This document shows positions 1 through 8,733 of a DNA stretch of 64,000 nt, one piece after another. The translations under genes and the position numbers were made by a program. The stretch comes from an uncultured Steroidobacter sp. GTDB lineage: Bacteria > Pseudomonadota > Gammaproteobacteria > Steroidobacterales > Steroidobacteraceae. The notes beneath the pieces were generated by a model, which saw nothing but the letters and a program-made list of their open reading frames with translations, was not told the DNA's origin and did no database searches. Location of the stretch: assembly GCA_937864115.1 (NCBI GenBank), contig CALMII010000028.1:310001-374000 (forward strand). Reading direction: 5' to 3'. Each line of letters starts with the position of its first letter. The stretch's first letter is position 1.

Positions 1-159
1 GTGACCCGGCGTACTCTCCTCGCCACCGACGCGAACGATGTCGTTCCATAGCTGGACGCACTGTGCTTCGGTCCAGCTGTAGTCGCGCTGAAATACGGGA
101 ATGACGAACTGGGTCGTTCCGTTGATCAGGCGGGTAAAGTGGCGATCGATGGCCTTCAT
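1..159 (-). CDS. DUF262 (GmrSD-like) protein, N-terminal fragment cut by window edge
   Basis: The first 53 residues are visible and the gene runs off the left edge. They contain the hallmark N-terminal motif of DUF262 proteins, IPVFQRDYSW (residues 20-29), followed by the usual TEAQ stretch. DUF262 is the ParB-like NTPase/nuclease domain found in GmrSD type IV restriction enzymes and many standalone defence-associated genes. The ATG is preceded by a GAGGAG ribosome binding site on the minus strand. Whether a DUF1524/HNH C-terminal domain follows cannot be seen, so a restriction role is inferred from the family only. Confidence 0.75.
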   Translation of the reverse strand, partial: MKAIDRHFTRLINGTTQFVIPVFQRDYSWTEAQCVQLWNDIVRVGGEESTPGH

Positions 160-216
160 TGTCCGTCGGCTCCTCGTAGAACAGGATTCGCAAGATCACA
201 CCCGAGGCAGGATCGT

Positions 217-262
217 ACGTCCCTTCCCCCCCCGCGCAGCGGGGGAAGGATGGATGGGGTTC
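217..262. repeat. CCCCCGC-type palindromic repeat
   Basis: A C-rich arm (CCCTTCCCCCCCCGC) faces a G-rich arm (GCGGGGGAAGG). It belongs to the same loose family as the elements near 327-350, 6259-6366 and 23993-24037. Confidence 0.6.
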
Positions 263-263
263 C

Positions 264-322
264 TGTAGGTCAGGCTTTAGCCTGACTTCTGATAAAGAGG
301 CCGGCTCAAGCCGGCCCCACAG
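264..322. repeat. REP-like element, copy 1 (beta-alpha modules)
   Basis: Two adjacent hairpins: module beta (GTCAGGCTTTAGCCTGAC) and module alpha (GGCCGGCTCAAGCCGGCC), bounded by TGTAGG and CCCCACAG. At least eight copies occur in the window. This copy overlaps the stop codon and 3' end of the epimerase-like gene and encodes its last residues. Confidence 0.9.
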
Positions 323-1179
323 TAGGAGGCCCCACCCTGACCCTCCGCCGCGCCGCGGAAGGCGATCTCCACGAACGACCGCCACCTCTCTCCCGCTCCC
401 ACTCTCAACAGCCTCTCCCCGCTGTTCAATGCATTCCCCGGCGCCGTCCACGGCTCCACGCACACGAAGCCTTTCACCTTGAGCGTCCACACCACCCAGT
501 AAGCGAAATCGTCGGAGGCGCTGACTTCGATTTCTCCGCCCTCCTCGCGTCGCAGGATCATGCGATGGGCCTTCTGGTCGAGTAGATGCAAATCGAGTTC
601 GTCGGCCGTCAGGTCGAAGAAGCCATCGAACGGCCTGCTGTGCTTCGTGACATTGTCGAAAACCTGCGTTGCGTCGCTGGTGATTCGCGAGTGGAGTTTG
701 TGGCCGACCACGAAATACGGGTGGTAGCCGAACGCGAACGGCATCGGCCGCGAGTCGCGGTTCTCGATGGTCATGTCGAGGTGCAGGCGCGAGGCCGAGA
801 CGCTCACCTCGAACACAGCCCTGAATCTCCAGGGATACTGCGCGAGCGTTTCCGGGTCTGACGCCAGCTGCAGCGTGACGCTCTGCGGTGTGCGCCCGAT
901 GACGTCCCAGGCTTTCGTGCGCGCGAAGCCATGCTGCTTCATGGAGCCGCTGTGTCCGTCGCAGCGCCAGCGATCGTCGGTCAGCCTGCCGGGCGAGGGA
1001 AACAGGATCGGAATGCCGCCGCGCACGTTCTTGCGCGAATCCTCGAACGTCTCCTGATCGAGGTAGAGCACGTCGTGCCCGCGCACCTTGAACGAAGTGA
1101 CGAGCGCGCCGCGCCACGGTGCGATGGCGGCGGACGTGTCGGAGCCGGTATCGGCGATCGAAATCAGTTCCTGCGTCAT
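277..1179 (-). CDS. Aldose 1-epimerase family protein (hexose mutarotase-like)
   Basis: 300 aa, galactose-mutarotase-like fold. The catalytic-type histidine motif FGYHPYF lies near residue 150 and the C-terminal VEPWTAPGNALNSGE carries the conserved acidic residue, so it probably interconverts sugar anomers in the cytoplasm. RGGIPILFP is typical of the YeaD-like branch. Its ATG overlaps the TGA of the upstream acetate kinase fusion by four bases (ATGA), so the two are translationally coupled. The last roughly 25 residues (from GAAEGQGG onward) are encoded by palindromic repeat DNA and the stop codon lies inside the repeat, so the native C-terminus was probably replaced or extended. The substrate is unknown; a hexose or hexose-6-phosphate is the family expectation. 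Confidence 0.88.
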   Translation of the reverse strand: MTQELISIADTGSDTSAAIAPWRGALVTSFKVRGHDVLYLDQETFEDSRKNVRGGIPILFPSPGRLTDDRWRCDGHSGSMKQHGFARTKAWDVIGRTPQSVTLQLASDPETLAQYPWRFRAVFEVSVSASRLHLDMTIENRDSRPMPFAFGYHPYFVVGHKLHSRITSDATQVFDNVTKHSRPFDGFFDLTADELDLHLLDQKAHRMILRREEGGEIEVSASDDFAYWVVWTLKVKGFVCVEPWTAPGNALNSGERLLRVGAGERWRSFVEIAFRGAAEGQGGASYCGAGLSRPLYQKSG

Positions 1180-2954
1180 GCCGGCGATCGTATCAGCTCG
1201 CAGGTATCGCCAGGACGCACGCCCGCGGCGTTCGCTTCGTCGGTATCCAGGTGCAAGCGCAGTTCGAATTTTTCCGAGACCCGCACCGACACATCGTTGA
1301 AAACGAGATCGCGACCGTCGCTGTCGATGCGAACGCTCACGGAATCGTGATCGCGGACACCGAGGCGGCGCGCATCGTGCGGATTCATGTGAATGTGGCG
1401 CCGCGCGCAGATCACGCCGCTGGCAATCGTGGTGCGGCCCGCCGGACTTTCGAGCGTGATGCCCGGCGTGTTGCGCAGATCGCCCGAGATGCGCACCGGC
1501 GCATCGACACCGAGGATGAATTCGTCGGAGCGCGAGATCTCGACCTGGTCATGGTCGCGCGGCGGCCCCATGAGCCGCACCTTCTCGATACGTCCGCGCG
1601 GACCGATCAGCGTGACTGACTCCCGCGCGGCGAACTGGCCGGGCTGCGACAGCTCCGCGCGCGGACTCAACCGGTAGCCGGCACCGAAGAGCTTCTCGAT
1701 CGTCGGCTGCGACAGATGCGCGTGACGCGCGGAAATTTCGATGGGAATGCGAAGGCTCCTGTCCACGTCGGCCGTCTCCAGCAACGCAGCGGCCTGCAGC
1801 GCGATCTCCAGTTCTTCGTTGGCGCTCACGACCAGCAGGCGTGTGCGCGAGGATTCATCGGAGATGTCGCAGACGACCGTTTCCGCATCGACCTGCGCGT
1901 CGCGATTGCGATCCTCGTCGAATCGCGCGCCGAGGAAATCCAGTCGCTGCAGGATGCGATGGCGCATCAGCGCACTGTTCTGGCCGATGCCGCCGGTGAA
2001 TGCGACGACATCCACGCCGCCCATCACGGCGGCATAGGCGCCGATGTACTTGCGCACGCGATGCGCATAGAGCGTGAGCGCCAGGCGGCTGATTTCATCG
2101 CCATCGGCCGCCCGCTGTTCCAGTTGCCGGACATCGTTGGTTCCCGCCAGCCCCTTGAGGCCCGAATCGCCGTTCAGCAGCTGGCCGAGCGTTTCCGACG
2201 TGTAGCCGCCGTGATCCATCAGGTGCAGCAGCACGCCGGGATCGACATCGCCGCTGCGCGTACCCATCACGAGACCTTCGAGCGGCGTCATGCCCATGCT
2301 GGTCTCGACGCTGCGTCCGTATTCGATGGCCGCGACGCTCGCACCATTGCCGAGATGACACGACACGATGCGCAATGCCTGCAGATCCATTTCCAGATGC
2401 GCCGCCACGCTGCGCGCCACCTGTCCGTGACTGGTGCCGTGAAAGCCGTAACGACGAATGCCCAGTCGCTGCGCGATGTCGCGCGGCAACGCGTACTCGC
2501 GCGCCCGTCGCGGCAGCGTCGCGTGAAATGCGGTATCGAACACGGCAACGTGCGGCACGCCGGGCAACTCCTGGCGGGCGAGCGTCGCGGCGGCGACGGC
2601 CATGGGATTGTGCAGCGGCGCGAGATCGTTCAGTTCGCCGATGGCGCGCAGCGTGTCATCGTCGAGGAGTGTCGGGCGCACGAACTTCGCGCCGCCGTGC
2701 ACGATCCGGTGCGCAACGGCCTGCACGGGTTGATCGCCCCGGCGTCGCGACCGCAGTTCCTGGATGAGACGACGCATGCCCGCCTGCGCGTCGGTGCCGG
2801 CATCGAGCGGAATGCGTTCGTCGTCGATCAGCAACCGGCACTCGGCCGACCCGAGGCTGTCGATGTGCATGTCCAGCAGGCGCTGCCGCGAATCCGTGTC
2901 GATCAGCACGCTCTTGATCGACGAACTGCCACAGTTGAGAGCGAAGATGCGCAT
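1176..2954 (-). CDS. Acetate/propionate kinase fused to PduL-type phosphotransacylase
   Basis: 592 aa in two clear halves. Residues 1-395 are an acetate kinase: N7 in NCGSSS, R83 in HRIVHGG, H172 in RYGFHGTSH, R233 in GTRSGDVDPG and ANEELE near 379 correspond to the family's phosphate, acyl-phosphate and metal ligands. Residues 401-592 match PduL phosphotransacylase: the paired histidine motifs ISARHAHLS (H411, H413) and CARRHIHM (H520, H522), and the terminal LHLDTDEANAAG block. Together they would convert acyl-CoA plus phosphate to acyl-phosphate and then to acid plus ATP, or the reverse. PduL is normally a separate protein of about 200 aa, and no microcompartment-targeting N-terminal peptide is present. 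The gene is coupled to the epimerase downstream. No frameshift or stop separates the halves. Confidence 0.92.
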   Translation of the reverse strand: MRIFALNCGSSSIKSVLIDTDSRQRLLDMHIDSLGSAECRLLIDDERIPLDAGTDAQAGMRRLIQELRSRRRGDQPVQAVAHRIVHGGAKFVRPTLLDDDTLRAIGELNDLAPLHNPMAVAAATLARQELPGVPHVAVFDTAFHATLPRRAREYALPRDIAQRLGIRRYGFHGTSHGQVARSVAAHLEMDLQALRIVSCHLGNGASVAAIEYGRSVETSMGMTPLEGLVMGTRSGDVDPGVLLHLMDHGGYTSETLGQLLNGDSGLKGLAGTNDVRQLEQRAADGDEISRLALTLYAHRVRKYIGAYAAVMGGVDVVAFTGGIGQNSALMRHRILQRLDFLGARFDEDRNRDAQVDAETVVCDISDESSRTRLLVVSANEELEIALQAAALLETADVDRSLRIPIEISARHAHLSQPTIEKLFGAGYRLSPRAELSQPGQFAARESVTLIGPRGRIEKVRLMGPPRDHDQVEISRSDEFILGVDAPVRISGDLRNTPGITLESPAGRTTIASGVICARRHIHMNPHDARRLGVRDHDSVSVRIDSDGRDLVFNDVSVRVSEKFELRLHLDTDEANAAGVRPGDTCELIRSPA

Positions 2955-3144
2955 CGAGGGTCACCGGATCTCGCGACGCGCCGACCATAGCATCGGCGCA
3001 CGCAGCGCCCAAGCCGCCGTTTACGCGATCGGCCCGGAGTTTCACCTTCTCCTTATGGCGTGGACCGGACGGCTCCGGCTAGTCTGCCGCCACCTGCCGA
3101 CGATGCCGAACGATCAGAACGATGCACGACGTTGAAGGACGGTC
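2955..3144. promoter_or_regulatory. Divergent promoter region, acetate kinase fusion / NlpE lipoprotein
   Basis: 190 bp between two divergently transcribed genes, so promoters for both must lie here or overlap the gene ends. An AAGGA ribosome binding site sits just before the lipoprotein ATG. No strong palindromic operator or consensus sigma-70 box was recognised. Confidence 0.5.
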
Positions 3145-4242
3145 ATGAAACTGCCTGCTCTCCTGCCTGCCCTGCTCTGCACGCTGGCGATGGCCGGCTG
3201 CGAACAGAAATCCGCCGCACCGCCGGCAGCCGCGCCGCAACCCGCAGCGGGCGCCGTGCCTCAGCCCTCGTCCGCAGCGCAAAGCGTGCCCCAGCAATTG
3301 CCGGCGCTGTATTCGGGAACGCTGCCGTGTGCCGACTGCCCCGGCATCCGCTTCGACCTGGATCTGCGCGCGAACCATGTGTACGTGCTGCGCATGACGT
3401 ACCTGGAGCGGGACACGAGCGTGGACGACATCGGTCAATGGTCGATCCAGGAAGACGAAGTCCTCACGCTCACCGGCAGCGGCGAGCGCCCCTCCGCCTG
3501 GGCCATTCGCGATGTCGATACGCTCAGCAAGCTCGATATCGAGGGCAAGCCGATCGAGTCGAACCTCAACTACACGATCGTGCGCCAGCCGGACTACACG
3601 GCGCTCGAACCGCATCTCACGATGCGCGGCCTGTATCGCTACATGGCGGACGCGGCGCAGTTCGAGGAATGTCTCACCGGCCTCAAGCTGCCGGTGGCGA
3701 TGGAAGGCGACAATGTCGCGCTGCAGACCGCCTATGCAACCGTGCGGCGCGAGCCGGGCACAGCGGTGCTGGCGAGCGTCGAAGGCCGCATCGCACCGCG
3801 CCCCGCGATGGAGGGCGATCGCACGGTCGACATGCTGGTGGTCGACAGGTTCGTGCGCTTCTGGCCGAACGAAAGCTGCGGCGCGCGCGGCGTCACGCAT
3901 GACCTCGTCAGCACGCGCTGGGTGCTGACGCGCCTGAACGACGAGCCCGTCGATGTCTCGAAGCTGCAGCGCGAGCCTTTCATCGCACTGGAAGGCAACG
4001 AGCACCGCGTGTTCGGCAACGGCAGCTGCAACCGCGTGGTCGGCGCATACGAAACCGAAGGCGAGCGGATCACGTTCAAGCAACTGGCGCTGACGCGCAT
4101 GGCGTGTCCGAACATGGATTTCGAAGCTGCGTTCGGCAAGGCGCTGAATGCCGCAACGCGCTGGAAGATCAGCGGCGCCCACCTGGAACTGTTCGATGCG
4201 GACGGCAAGGTGGTGGCGCGGTTCGAAGAAAGAAATCTGTGA
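3145..4242 (+). CDS. NlpE-META (HslJ-like) lipoprotein
   Basis: 365 aa. The signal peptide ends in a lipobox (LAMAGC, C19), followed by an Ala/Pro-rich linker. Residues about 55-150 match the NlpE N-terminal domain with its CxxC pair (PCADCPG, C62 and C65), the copper/surface-sensing part of the Cpx-linked lipoprotein. The C-terminal region (about 250-365, with FGNGSCNRVVGAYE and TRMACPNMDFE) is a META/HslJ domain. NlpE-META combinations are known in other Proteobacteria. It is probably an outer-membrane lipoprotein involved in envelope stress sensing or metal tolerance; the exact role here is inferred. It is followed by a REP-like element before aqpZ. Confidence 0.85.
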   Translation: MKLPALLPALLCTLAMAGCEQKSAAPPAAAPQPAAGAVPQPSSAAQSVPQQLPALYSGTLPCADCPGIRFDLDLRANHVYVLRMTYLERDTSVDDIGQWSIQEDEVLTLTGSGERPSAWAIRDVDTLSKLDIEGKPIESNLNYTIVRQPDYTALEPHLTMRGLYRYMADAAQFEECLTGLKLPVAMEGDNVALQTAYATVRREPGTAVLASVEGRIAPRPAMEGDRTVDMLVVDRFVRFWPNESCGARGVTHDLVSTRWVLTRLNDEPVDVSKLQREPFIALEGNEHRVFGNGSCNRVVGAYETEGERITFKQLALTRMACPNMDFEAAFGKALNAATRWKISGAHLELFDADGKVVARFEERNL

Positions 4243-4245
4243 TGA

Positions 4246-4325
4246 CTGCAGGTGAGGCTTCGGCCTGACTGTTTTCAGGCCGGCTGTGACCGAAGGAAAT
4301 CCCGCGGGAAAGCCGGCCCCACAAG
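4246..4325. repeat. REP-like element, copy 2 (variant with GTGACCGAAGG insert)
   Basis: Contains a degenerate beta hairpin and an alpha arm interrupted by GTGACCGAAGGAAATCCCGC. The same insert recurs in the copy at 53700-53776 and, inverted, near 24616-24634. It lies between the lipoprotein and aqpZ. Confidence 0.75.
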
Positions 4326-4370
4326 ATTCACCCGATCGCTCTCGGTCCAACAACAAGAGGAACAACAACC

Positions 4371-5066
4371 ATGCCTCTCAGCAAGAAGCTCATCGCGGAA
4401 TTCATCGGTACGTTCTGGCTCGTGCTCGGCGGCTGCGGCAGTGCCGTGCTTGCCGCGGCATTTCCGGAAGTCGGCATCGGCCTCGCGGGCGTCGCGCTTG
4501 CCTTCGGTCTCACGGTGCTGACGATGGCCTTCGCCATCGGGCATGTCTCCGGCTGCCATCTCAATCCTGCAGTCTCCGTCGGACTGTGGGCAGGCGGGCG
4601 CTTTCCGGCGTCGCAGCTGCTGCCGTACATCATTGCGCAGGTGCTCGGCGGCATTCTGGCCGCGTGGGTGCTGTACATGATCGCGTCGGGCAAGGCCGGC
4701 TTCGATCTCGCGGGCGGCCTCGCCTCGAATGGCTATGCGGAACATTCGCCCGGCGGCTATTCGCTGCACTCGGGCCTGCTGACCGAGATCGTCATGACGT
4801 TCATGTTCCTGATCGTCATCCTCGGCGCCACCGACAGGCGAGCGCCCGCTGGATTCGCACCGATCGCCATCGGCCTGTGCCTGACGCTGATCCATCTGAT
4901 CTCGATCCCGGTGACCAACACGTCGGTCAATCCTGCACGCAGCACGGGACCTGCCGTGATCGTCGGCGGCTGGGCGCTCGCACAGCTGTGGCTGTTCTGG
5001 GTGGCGCCGATCGTGGGCGCCGCGGTGGCGGGGTTCGTGTACAGGAATGTGTTCGAGAAAGAATAG
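4371..5066 (+). CDS. aqpZ: Aquaporin Z
   Basis: 231 aa, six-helix major intrinsic protein of the inner membrane that passes water. Both NPA boxes are present (LNPAV at 65-67 and VNPAR at 187-189). The selectivity-filter residues R190 and H175, followed by the small side chains of a water channel, support AqpZ rather than a glycerol facilitator. The length matches the family. It stands alone between two REP-like elements. Confidence 0.96.
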   Translation: MPLSKKLIAEFIGTFWLVLGGCGSAVLAAAFPEVGIGLAGVALAFGLTVLTMAFAIGHVSGCHLNPAVSVGLWAGGRFPASQLLPYIIAQVLGGILAAWVLYMIASGKAGFDLAGGLASNGYAEHSPGGYSLHSGLLTEIVMTFMFLIVILGATDRRAPAGFAPIAIGLCLTLIHLISIPVTNTSVNPARSTGPAVIVGGWALAQLWLFWVAPIVGAAVAGFVYRNVFEKE

Positions 5067-5088
5067 TCGCGACGCGGAGACAGTGGTG

Positions 5089-5143
5089 TGGGTCAGGCTT
5101 TAGCCTGACTCCGAAAGAGGCCGGCTAAAGCCGGCCCCACAGT
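5089..5143. repeat. REP-like element, copy 3 (beta-alpha)
   Basis: A beta hairpin (GTCAGGCTTTAGCCTGAC) is followed by an alpha hairpin (GGCCGGCTAAAGCCGGCC) and CCCCACAG. It lies between aqpZ and the DUF748 gene, and may act as the aqpZ terminator. Confidence 0.9.
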
Positions 5144-5217
5144 CCTCGCCCGGATGACTGGGCCGGCCGGAGTCCGCATACTCCGGCCGACCCTCACTCC
5201 CCGTCGATTTTCGCTCC

Positions 5218-8211
5218 ATGAACAAGGTCCGCCTGCTGACAGCGCCGCTGCTGGCGCTGATCAAACTTCACTGGATCGCGCTGTGCATCGCTGCCGGTGC
5301 GATCCTGCTGTACACGCTGGCCGGCTTCTTTCTCGTGCCCTACGTGGCGCGGATGCAGATGGAAAAATACGTGACGCAGACGCTGCATCGACAGGTGTCG
5401 ATCGGCGAGATGCGTTTCAATCCCTTCGTCCTCGATGCCAGCGTCAGCAACTTCGATCTGCGCGAGGCCGACGGTTCGCCGCTGGTGTCGTTCCGTCATC
5501 TGTACGCGAACGCGCAGCTCGCCTCGCTGTGGCGGCGAGCCATCGTGCTGCACGAAGTCCAGCTCTCCGCGCCGAACATCGAACTCGTCATCGAGAAGGA
5601 TGCTTCGGTCAATCTCGCGAAACTGTTTCCGCCATCGCCGGAACCCGAAGAGCCTTCCGAGCCGACCGCCGTGCGCATCGGCAATCTCTCGGTCCACTCG
5701 GGGCGCATCGGCGTCGCGGACTACACGCTCGCCGAACCGTTCAAGGGCGCCGTCACGCCGATCCGGTTCGCGCTCGACGATTTCCGCACCGACGCCAATT
5801 TCGAGAATGCCTACGATTTCAGCGGCACGACCACCGCGGGCGAGCAGCTCGCGTGGACCGGCGAGTTCACCGTCCGGCCGCTCGGCTCGAACGGCCGCTT
5901 CAGCGTCCGGGGCCTGCAGATCGCGACGATCGAGTCCTATATAAAGGAATCGATTCCGTTCCGGCTTGCCTCCGGACAGGCCGACATCGGCGGTACCTAT
6001 CGCTTCGCGCTCGATCCTGCGTTCTCGCTCGATGTCACGCTGCCGAGCGCGCAGATACGCGAACTGTCGCTGGCCGAACGCACCGGCAACGCGGCAGCGC
6101 CGATCGTACTGCCGGCGATCGATGTGCAGGAGGTGCAGTTTTCGTACGCGAAGCGCGATGTGGGGCTGAAGCTCGTCGAAGTGAAGGATGCGCGCATCGC
6201 CGCGGCGATCGAGCGCGATGGGTCGATCAGTCTCATGCGGCTGTTCGGTGTGGCAAAGACCCCCACCCCAACCCTCCCCCGCTCCGCGGAGGAGGGAGCA
6301 GGAAAGGACGCTCCGCATGCCTCTTCCCCTCCTCCGCTTGCGGGGGAGGGCCAGGGAGGGGGCGCTGCCGACAACGAATGGCGTATCCACATCGACTCCA
6401 TCCGCCTCGCCAACGCTGCGCTCACCGCCGAAGATCGCAGCGTCAATCCGGCGACGAAGTTCGAACTCGCACCGGTACAGGTGACGCTGAACGATTGGAG
6501 TACCGACGACGACGCGAAACTTCAGATCGATTCCGACATCACCATCAACAAACGGGGCCGCCTGCTCGCGAAGGGCGATCTGCAATTGACGCCGCTGACC
6601 ACGCAGCTCGCGATCGACCTGAAGGATTTCGATCTGCCGGTGCTGCAGCCCTACATCGCGAAGACGACGGCGATGACGCTGCATTCCGGACGTCTCGGCG
6701 CCAAGGGTGACGTCACCTACGCGAGCGCGCCCGAATCCGCGCAGCCGGTGACCTTCAAGGGCGAGGTGCAGGTCGCCGACCTGCGCACGACCGACCAGCT
6801 CGTGAACGAGGACTTCCTCAAGTGGCGCAGCCTGGCGCTCACGGGCATCGATTTCTCGCTGCATCCCGACAAGCTGTCGATCGATCGCATCGTCGCGCGA
6901 CAACCCTACGCACGCGTCGTGATTGCGCAGGACTCCTCGCTCAACATCACGCGGGTACTCAATCCGGACGGCCCGGTACAGGCGCCCGAAACGACGGACG
7001 AAGGAGAGAGCCAGCGGGCGGCGCCGGTCAGGGAGAAGGAGAAGGTGTTCCCGGTGCGCATCGGCACCGTGCAGTTCATCGACGGCTCCGCCAACTTCGC
7101 CGACTACTCCATCGAACCTTCGTTCGCCACGGGCATTCTTTCGCTCAACGGCAGCATCGTCGGCCTGTCGTCCGCGCCCGCTTCGCGCGCCAAGGTGAAG
7201 CTCGACGGCAAGGTGGACAAGTACGCGCCGGTGGACATCAACGGCGAAGTGAACCTGCTGTCGGCGAGCGTCTACACCGACCTCGCCATGAACTTCCGCA
7301 ACATGGAGCTGACGACCTTCAATCCCTACTCGGGCAAGTTCGCCGGCTACAACATCAGCAAGGGCAAGCTCTCGACCGAACTACGCTACAAGGTGCAGGA
7401 CCGCAAGCTCGATGCCGCGCATCACATCGTGCTCGACAATCTCGAGTTCGGCGCCAAGACGGATTCCAAGGACGCCGCGCCGATTCCCCTCAAGCTCGCC
7501 GTCGCGCTGCTGAAGGATCGTCACGGCGTCATCGACGTCAACCTGCCGGTGACGGGAACGCTCGACGATCCGAAATTCCGGCTCGGTCCGATCATCTGGA
7601 AGGCGGTGCTCGGCCTGCTCACCAAGATCGTCACGGCCCCGTTCGCTGCGCTCGGCGCGCTGTTCGGTGGCGGCGATGAACTCGCCTACGTCGATTTCGC
7701 GCCGGGCACGGCGGTGCTGGCGCCGACGGAAATCGAGAAGCTGAATACGCTGTCCAGAGCGCTGGTCGAACGTCCGCAGCTCAAGCTGAACGTCCCGCTG
7801 ACCGTCGTCGCCGAAGCCGACGGCGCCGCACTGGCACAGGAACGCCTGGCCGCGACGCTGCCGCCCCCCGGTGAACTCACGGACGACCGCGCCAGGCGCA
7901 AGCGCGTGGCCGAACTAGAGAAGGCCTACAGGCAGATCGTCAACGCGGCGCCCGAGTACCCGCCGGAAACGAAGACGGACAAGGGCGTCGATCTGGACGC
8001 ACAGATCCAGTTCCTGGATCGCTCGCTGCTGGAACGGCTGCAACCCGACGATGCCGCGCTCACCGAACTCGGACGCCAGCGCGCCCGCGCCGTTCAGGAT
8101 GCCCTGCTCGTCAACACCGAACTGAATCCTGAACGCGTGTTCATCACCTCCGAGCGTTCCGAAGGCAAGTCGCAGAACGAGTCGGTCCGCATGGAAATGC
8201 AGCTCGAGTGA
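5218..8211 (+). CDS. DUF748 (AsmA-like) envelope protein
   Basis: 997 aa. One N-terminal transmembrane helix (about 15-40) anchors a long periplasmic body made of repeated beta-rich DUF748/AsmA-type segments (for example RFNPFVLDASVSNFDLRE, LSVHSGRIGVADYT, VSFRHLYANAQL). DUF748 proteins belong to the AsmA/TamB-like group implicated in outer-membrane lipid homeostasis; the precise role of this one is unknown. Residues about 348-383 (PTPTLPRSAEEG to GEGQGGG) are encoded by a palindromic repeat inserted in frame, which probably makes a surface loop. The C-terminal 150 residues are charged and resemble an OmpA-like tail (FAPGTAVLAPTEIEKL). Confidence 0.87.
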   Translation: MNKVRLLTAPLLALIKLHWIALCIAAGAILLYTLAGFFLVPYVARMQMEKYVTQTLHRQVSIGEMRFNPFVLDASVSNFDLREADGSPLVSFRHLYANAQLASLWRRAIVLHEVQLSAPNIELVIEKDASVNLAKLFPPSPEPEEPSEPTAVRIGNLSVHSGRIGVADYTLAEPFKGAVTPIRFALDDFRTDANFENAYDFSGTTTAGEQLAWTGEFTVRPLGSNGRFSVRGLQIATIESYIKESIPFRLASGQADIGGTYRFALDPAFSLDVTLPSAQIRELSLAERTGNAAAPIVLPAIDVQEVQFSYAKRDVGLKLVEVKDARIAAAIERDGSISLMRLFGVAKTPTPTLPRSAEEGAGKDAPHASSPPPLAGEGQGGGAADNEWRIHIDSIRLANAALTAEDRSVNPATKFELAPVQVTLNDWSTDDDAKLQIDSDITINKRGRLLAKGDLQLTPLTTQLAIDLKDFDLPVLQPYIAKTTAMTLHSGRLGAKGDVTYASAPESAQPVTFKGEVQVADLRTTDQLVNEDFLKWRSLALTGIDFSLHPDKLSIDRIVARQPYARVVIAQDSSLNITRVLNPDGPVQAPETTDEGESQRAAPVREKEKVFPVRIGTVQFIDGSANFADYSIEPSFATGILSLNGSIVGLSSAPASRAKVKLDGKVDKYAPVDINGEVNLLSASVYTDLAMNFRNMELTTFNPYSGKFAGYNISKGKLSTELRYKVQDRKLDAAHHIVLDNLEFGAKTDSKDAAPIPLKLAVALLKDRHGVIDVNLPVTGTLDDPKFRLGPIIWKAVLGLLTKIVTAPFAALGALFGGGDELAYVDFAPGTAVLAPTEIEKLNTLSRALVERPQLKLNVPLTVVAEADGAALAQERLAATLPPPGELTDDRARRKRVAELEKAYRQIVNAAPEYPPETKTDKGVDLDAQIQFLDRSLLERLQPDDAALTELGRQRARAVQDALLVNTELNPERVFITSERSEGKSQNESVRMEMQLE
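6259..6366. repeat. In-frame palindromic repeat inside the DUF748 gene
   Basis: About 105 bp. The left arm CCCCCACCCCAACCCTCCC pairs with the right arm GGGAGGGCCAGGGAGGGGG, with an inner pair CCGCTCCGCGGAGGAGG / CCTCCTCCGCTTGCGGG. Length and phase keep the reading frame open and add about 35 residues rich in Pro, Gly and Ala. Related intergenic copies lie near 217-262, 327-350 and 23993-24037. Confidence 0.85.
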
Positions 8212-8279
8212 GCCCGCCGGCCGATTGACCGTCCGCAACGGACCTGCGACATTCGACGCGAACTCCGCGAGGTGCGCCG

Positions 8280-8726
8280 ATGAGAACCATCACAAGAACC
8301 CTGGTGCTTTCGCTGTCGCTGCTCGGTGTGACGACCGCCGGTTACGGCGACCCCGCCGTCGATGCCGGCGCCAAGGCCGATGCGAAGACGACGTGCATGA
8401 ATCAGTGCGACGCCGCCGAAACCCGCTGCAGCAGCGAAGTGCGCCGCGCCCGCCAGCAGTGCTCGAAGCGCGCCGCCAACGCCGGCCGCGATCCGTTCAC
8501 GATGCGCAACAACGACTACACGTACTTCTGCGGTTACTTCAACAATGCCGGCTACTGCGGCAATGGCGCCGCGTGCCGCTCGCGCTTCGCCCGCACCTAC
8601 GGCCTGTGCGTCGATGCGATCCAGCAGAACATCGCCTCGATGCGCTACGACTGCTACCAGACCGAAACGACGGCGCAGCGGTATTGCCGCGATGAACTGC
8701 GCGACTGCAAGGCAGCGTGCCCGTAA
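8280..8726 (+). CDS. Small cysteine-rich secreted protein, unknown function
   Basis: 148 aa. Residues 1 to about 23 look like a Sec signal peptide. The mature part has 12 cysteines, several spaced as CxxxC (CMNQC near the N-terminus and CKAAC at the end), suggesting a disulfide-stabilised periplasmic or secreted protein. No family was recognised. It is 68 bp downstream of the DUF748 gene on the same strand and ends at a large hairpin. Confidence 0.7.
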   Translation: MRTITRTLVLSLSLLGVTTAGYGDPAVDAGAKADAKTTCMNQCDAAETRCSSEVRRARQQCSKRAANAGRDPFTMRNNDYTYFCGYFNNAGYCGNGAACRSRFARTYGLCVDAIQQNIASMRYDCYQTETTAQRYCRDELRDCKAACP

Positions 8727-8733
8727 GGACTCG

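Noticed and set aside
1716..2990. Long plus-strand open frame opposite the acetate kinase fusion
   Set aside because: GC-rich antisense shadow with His/Arg/Ala-heavy composition and no motif; the minus strand encodes clear AckA and PduL signatures.
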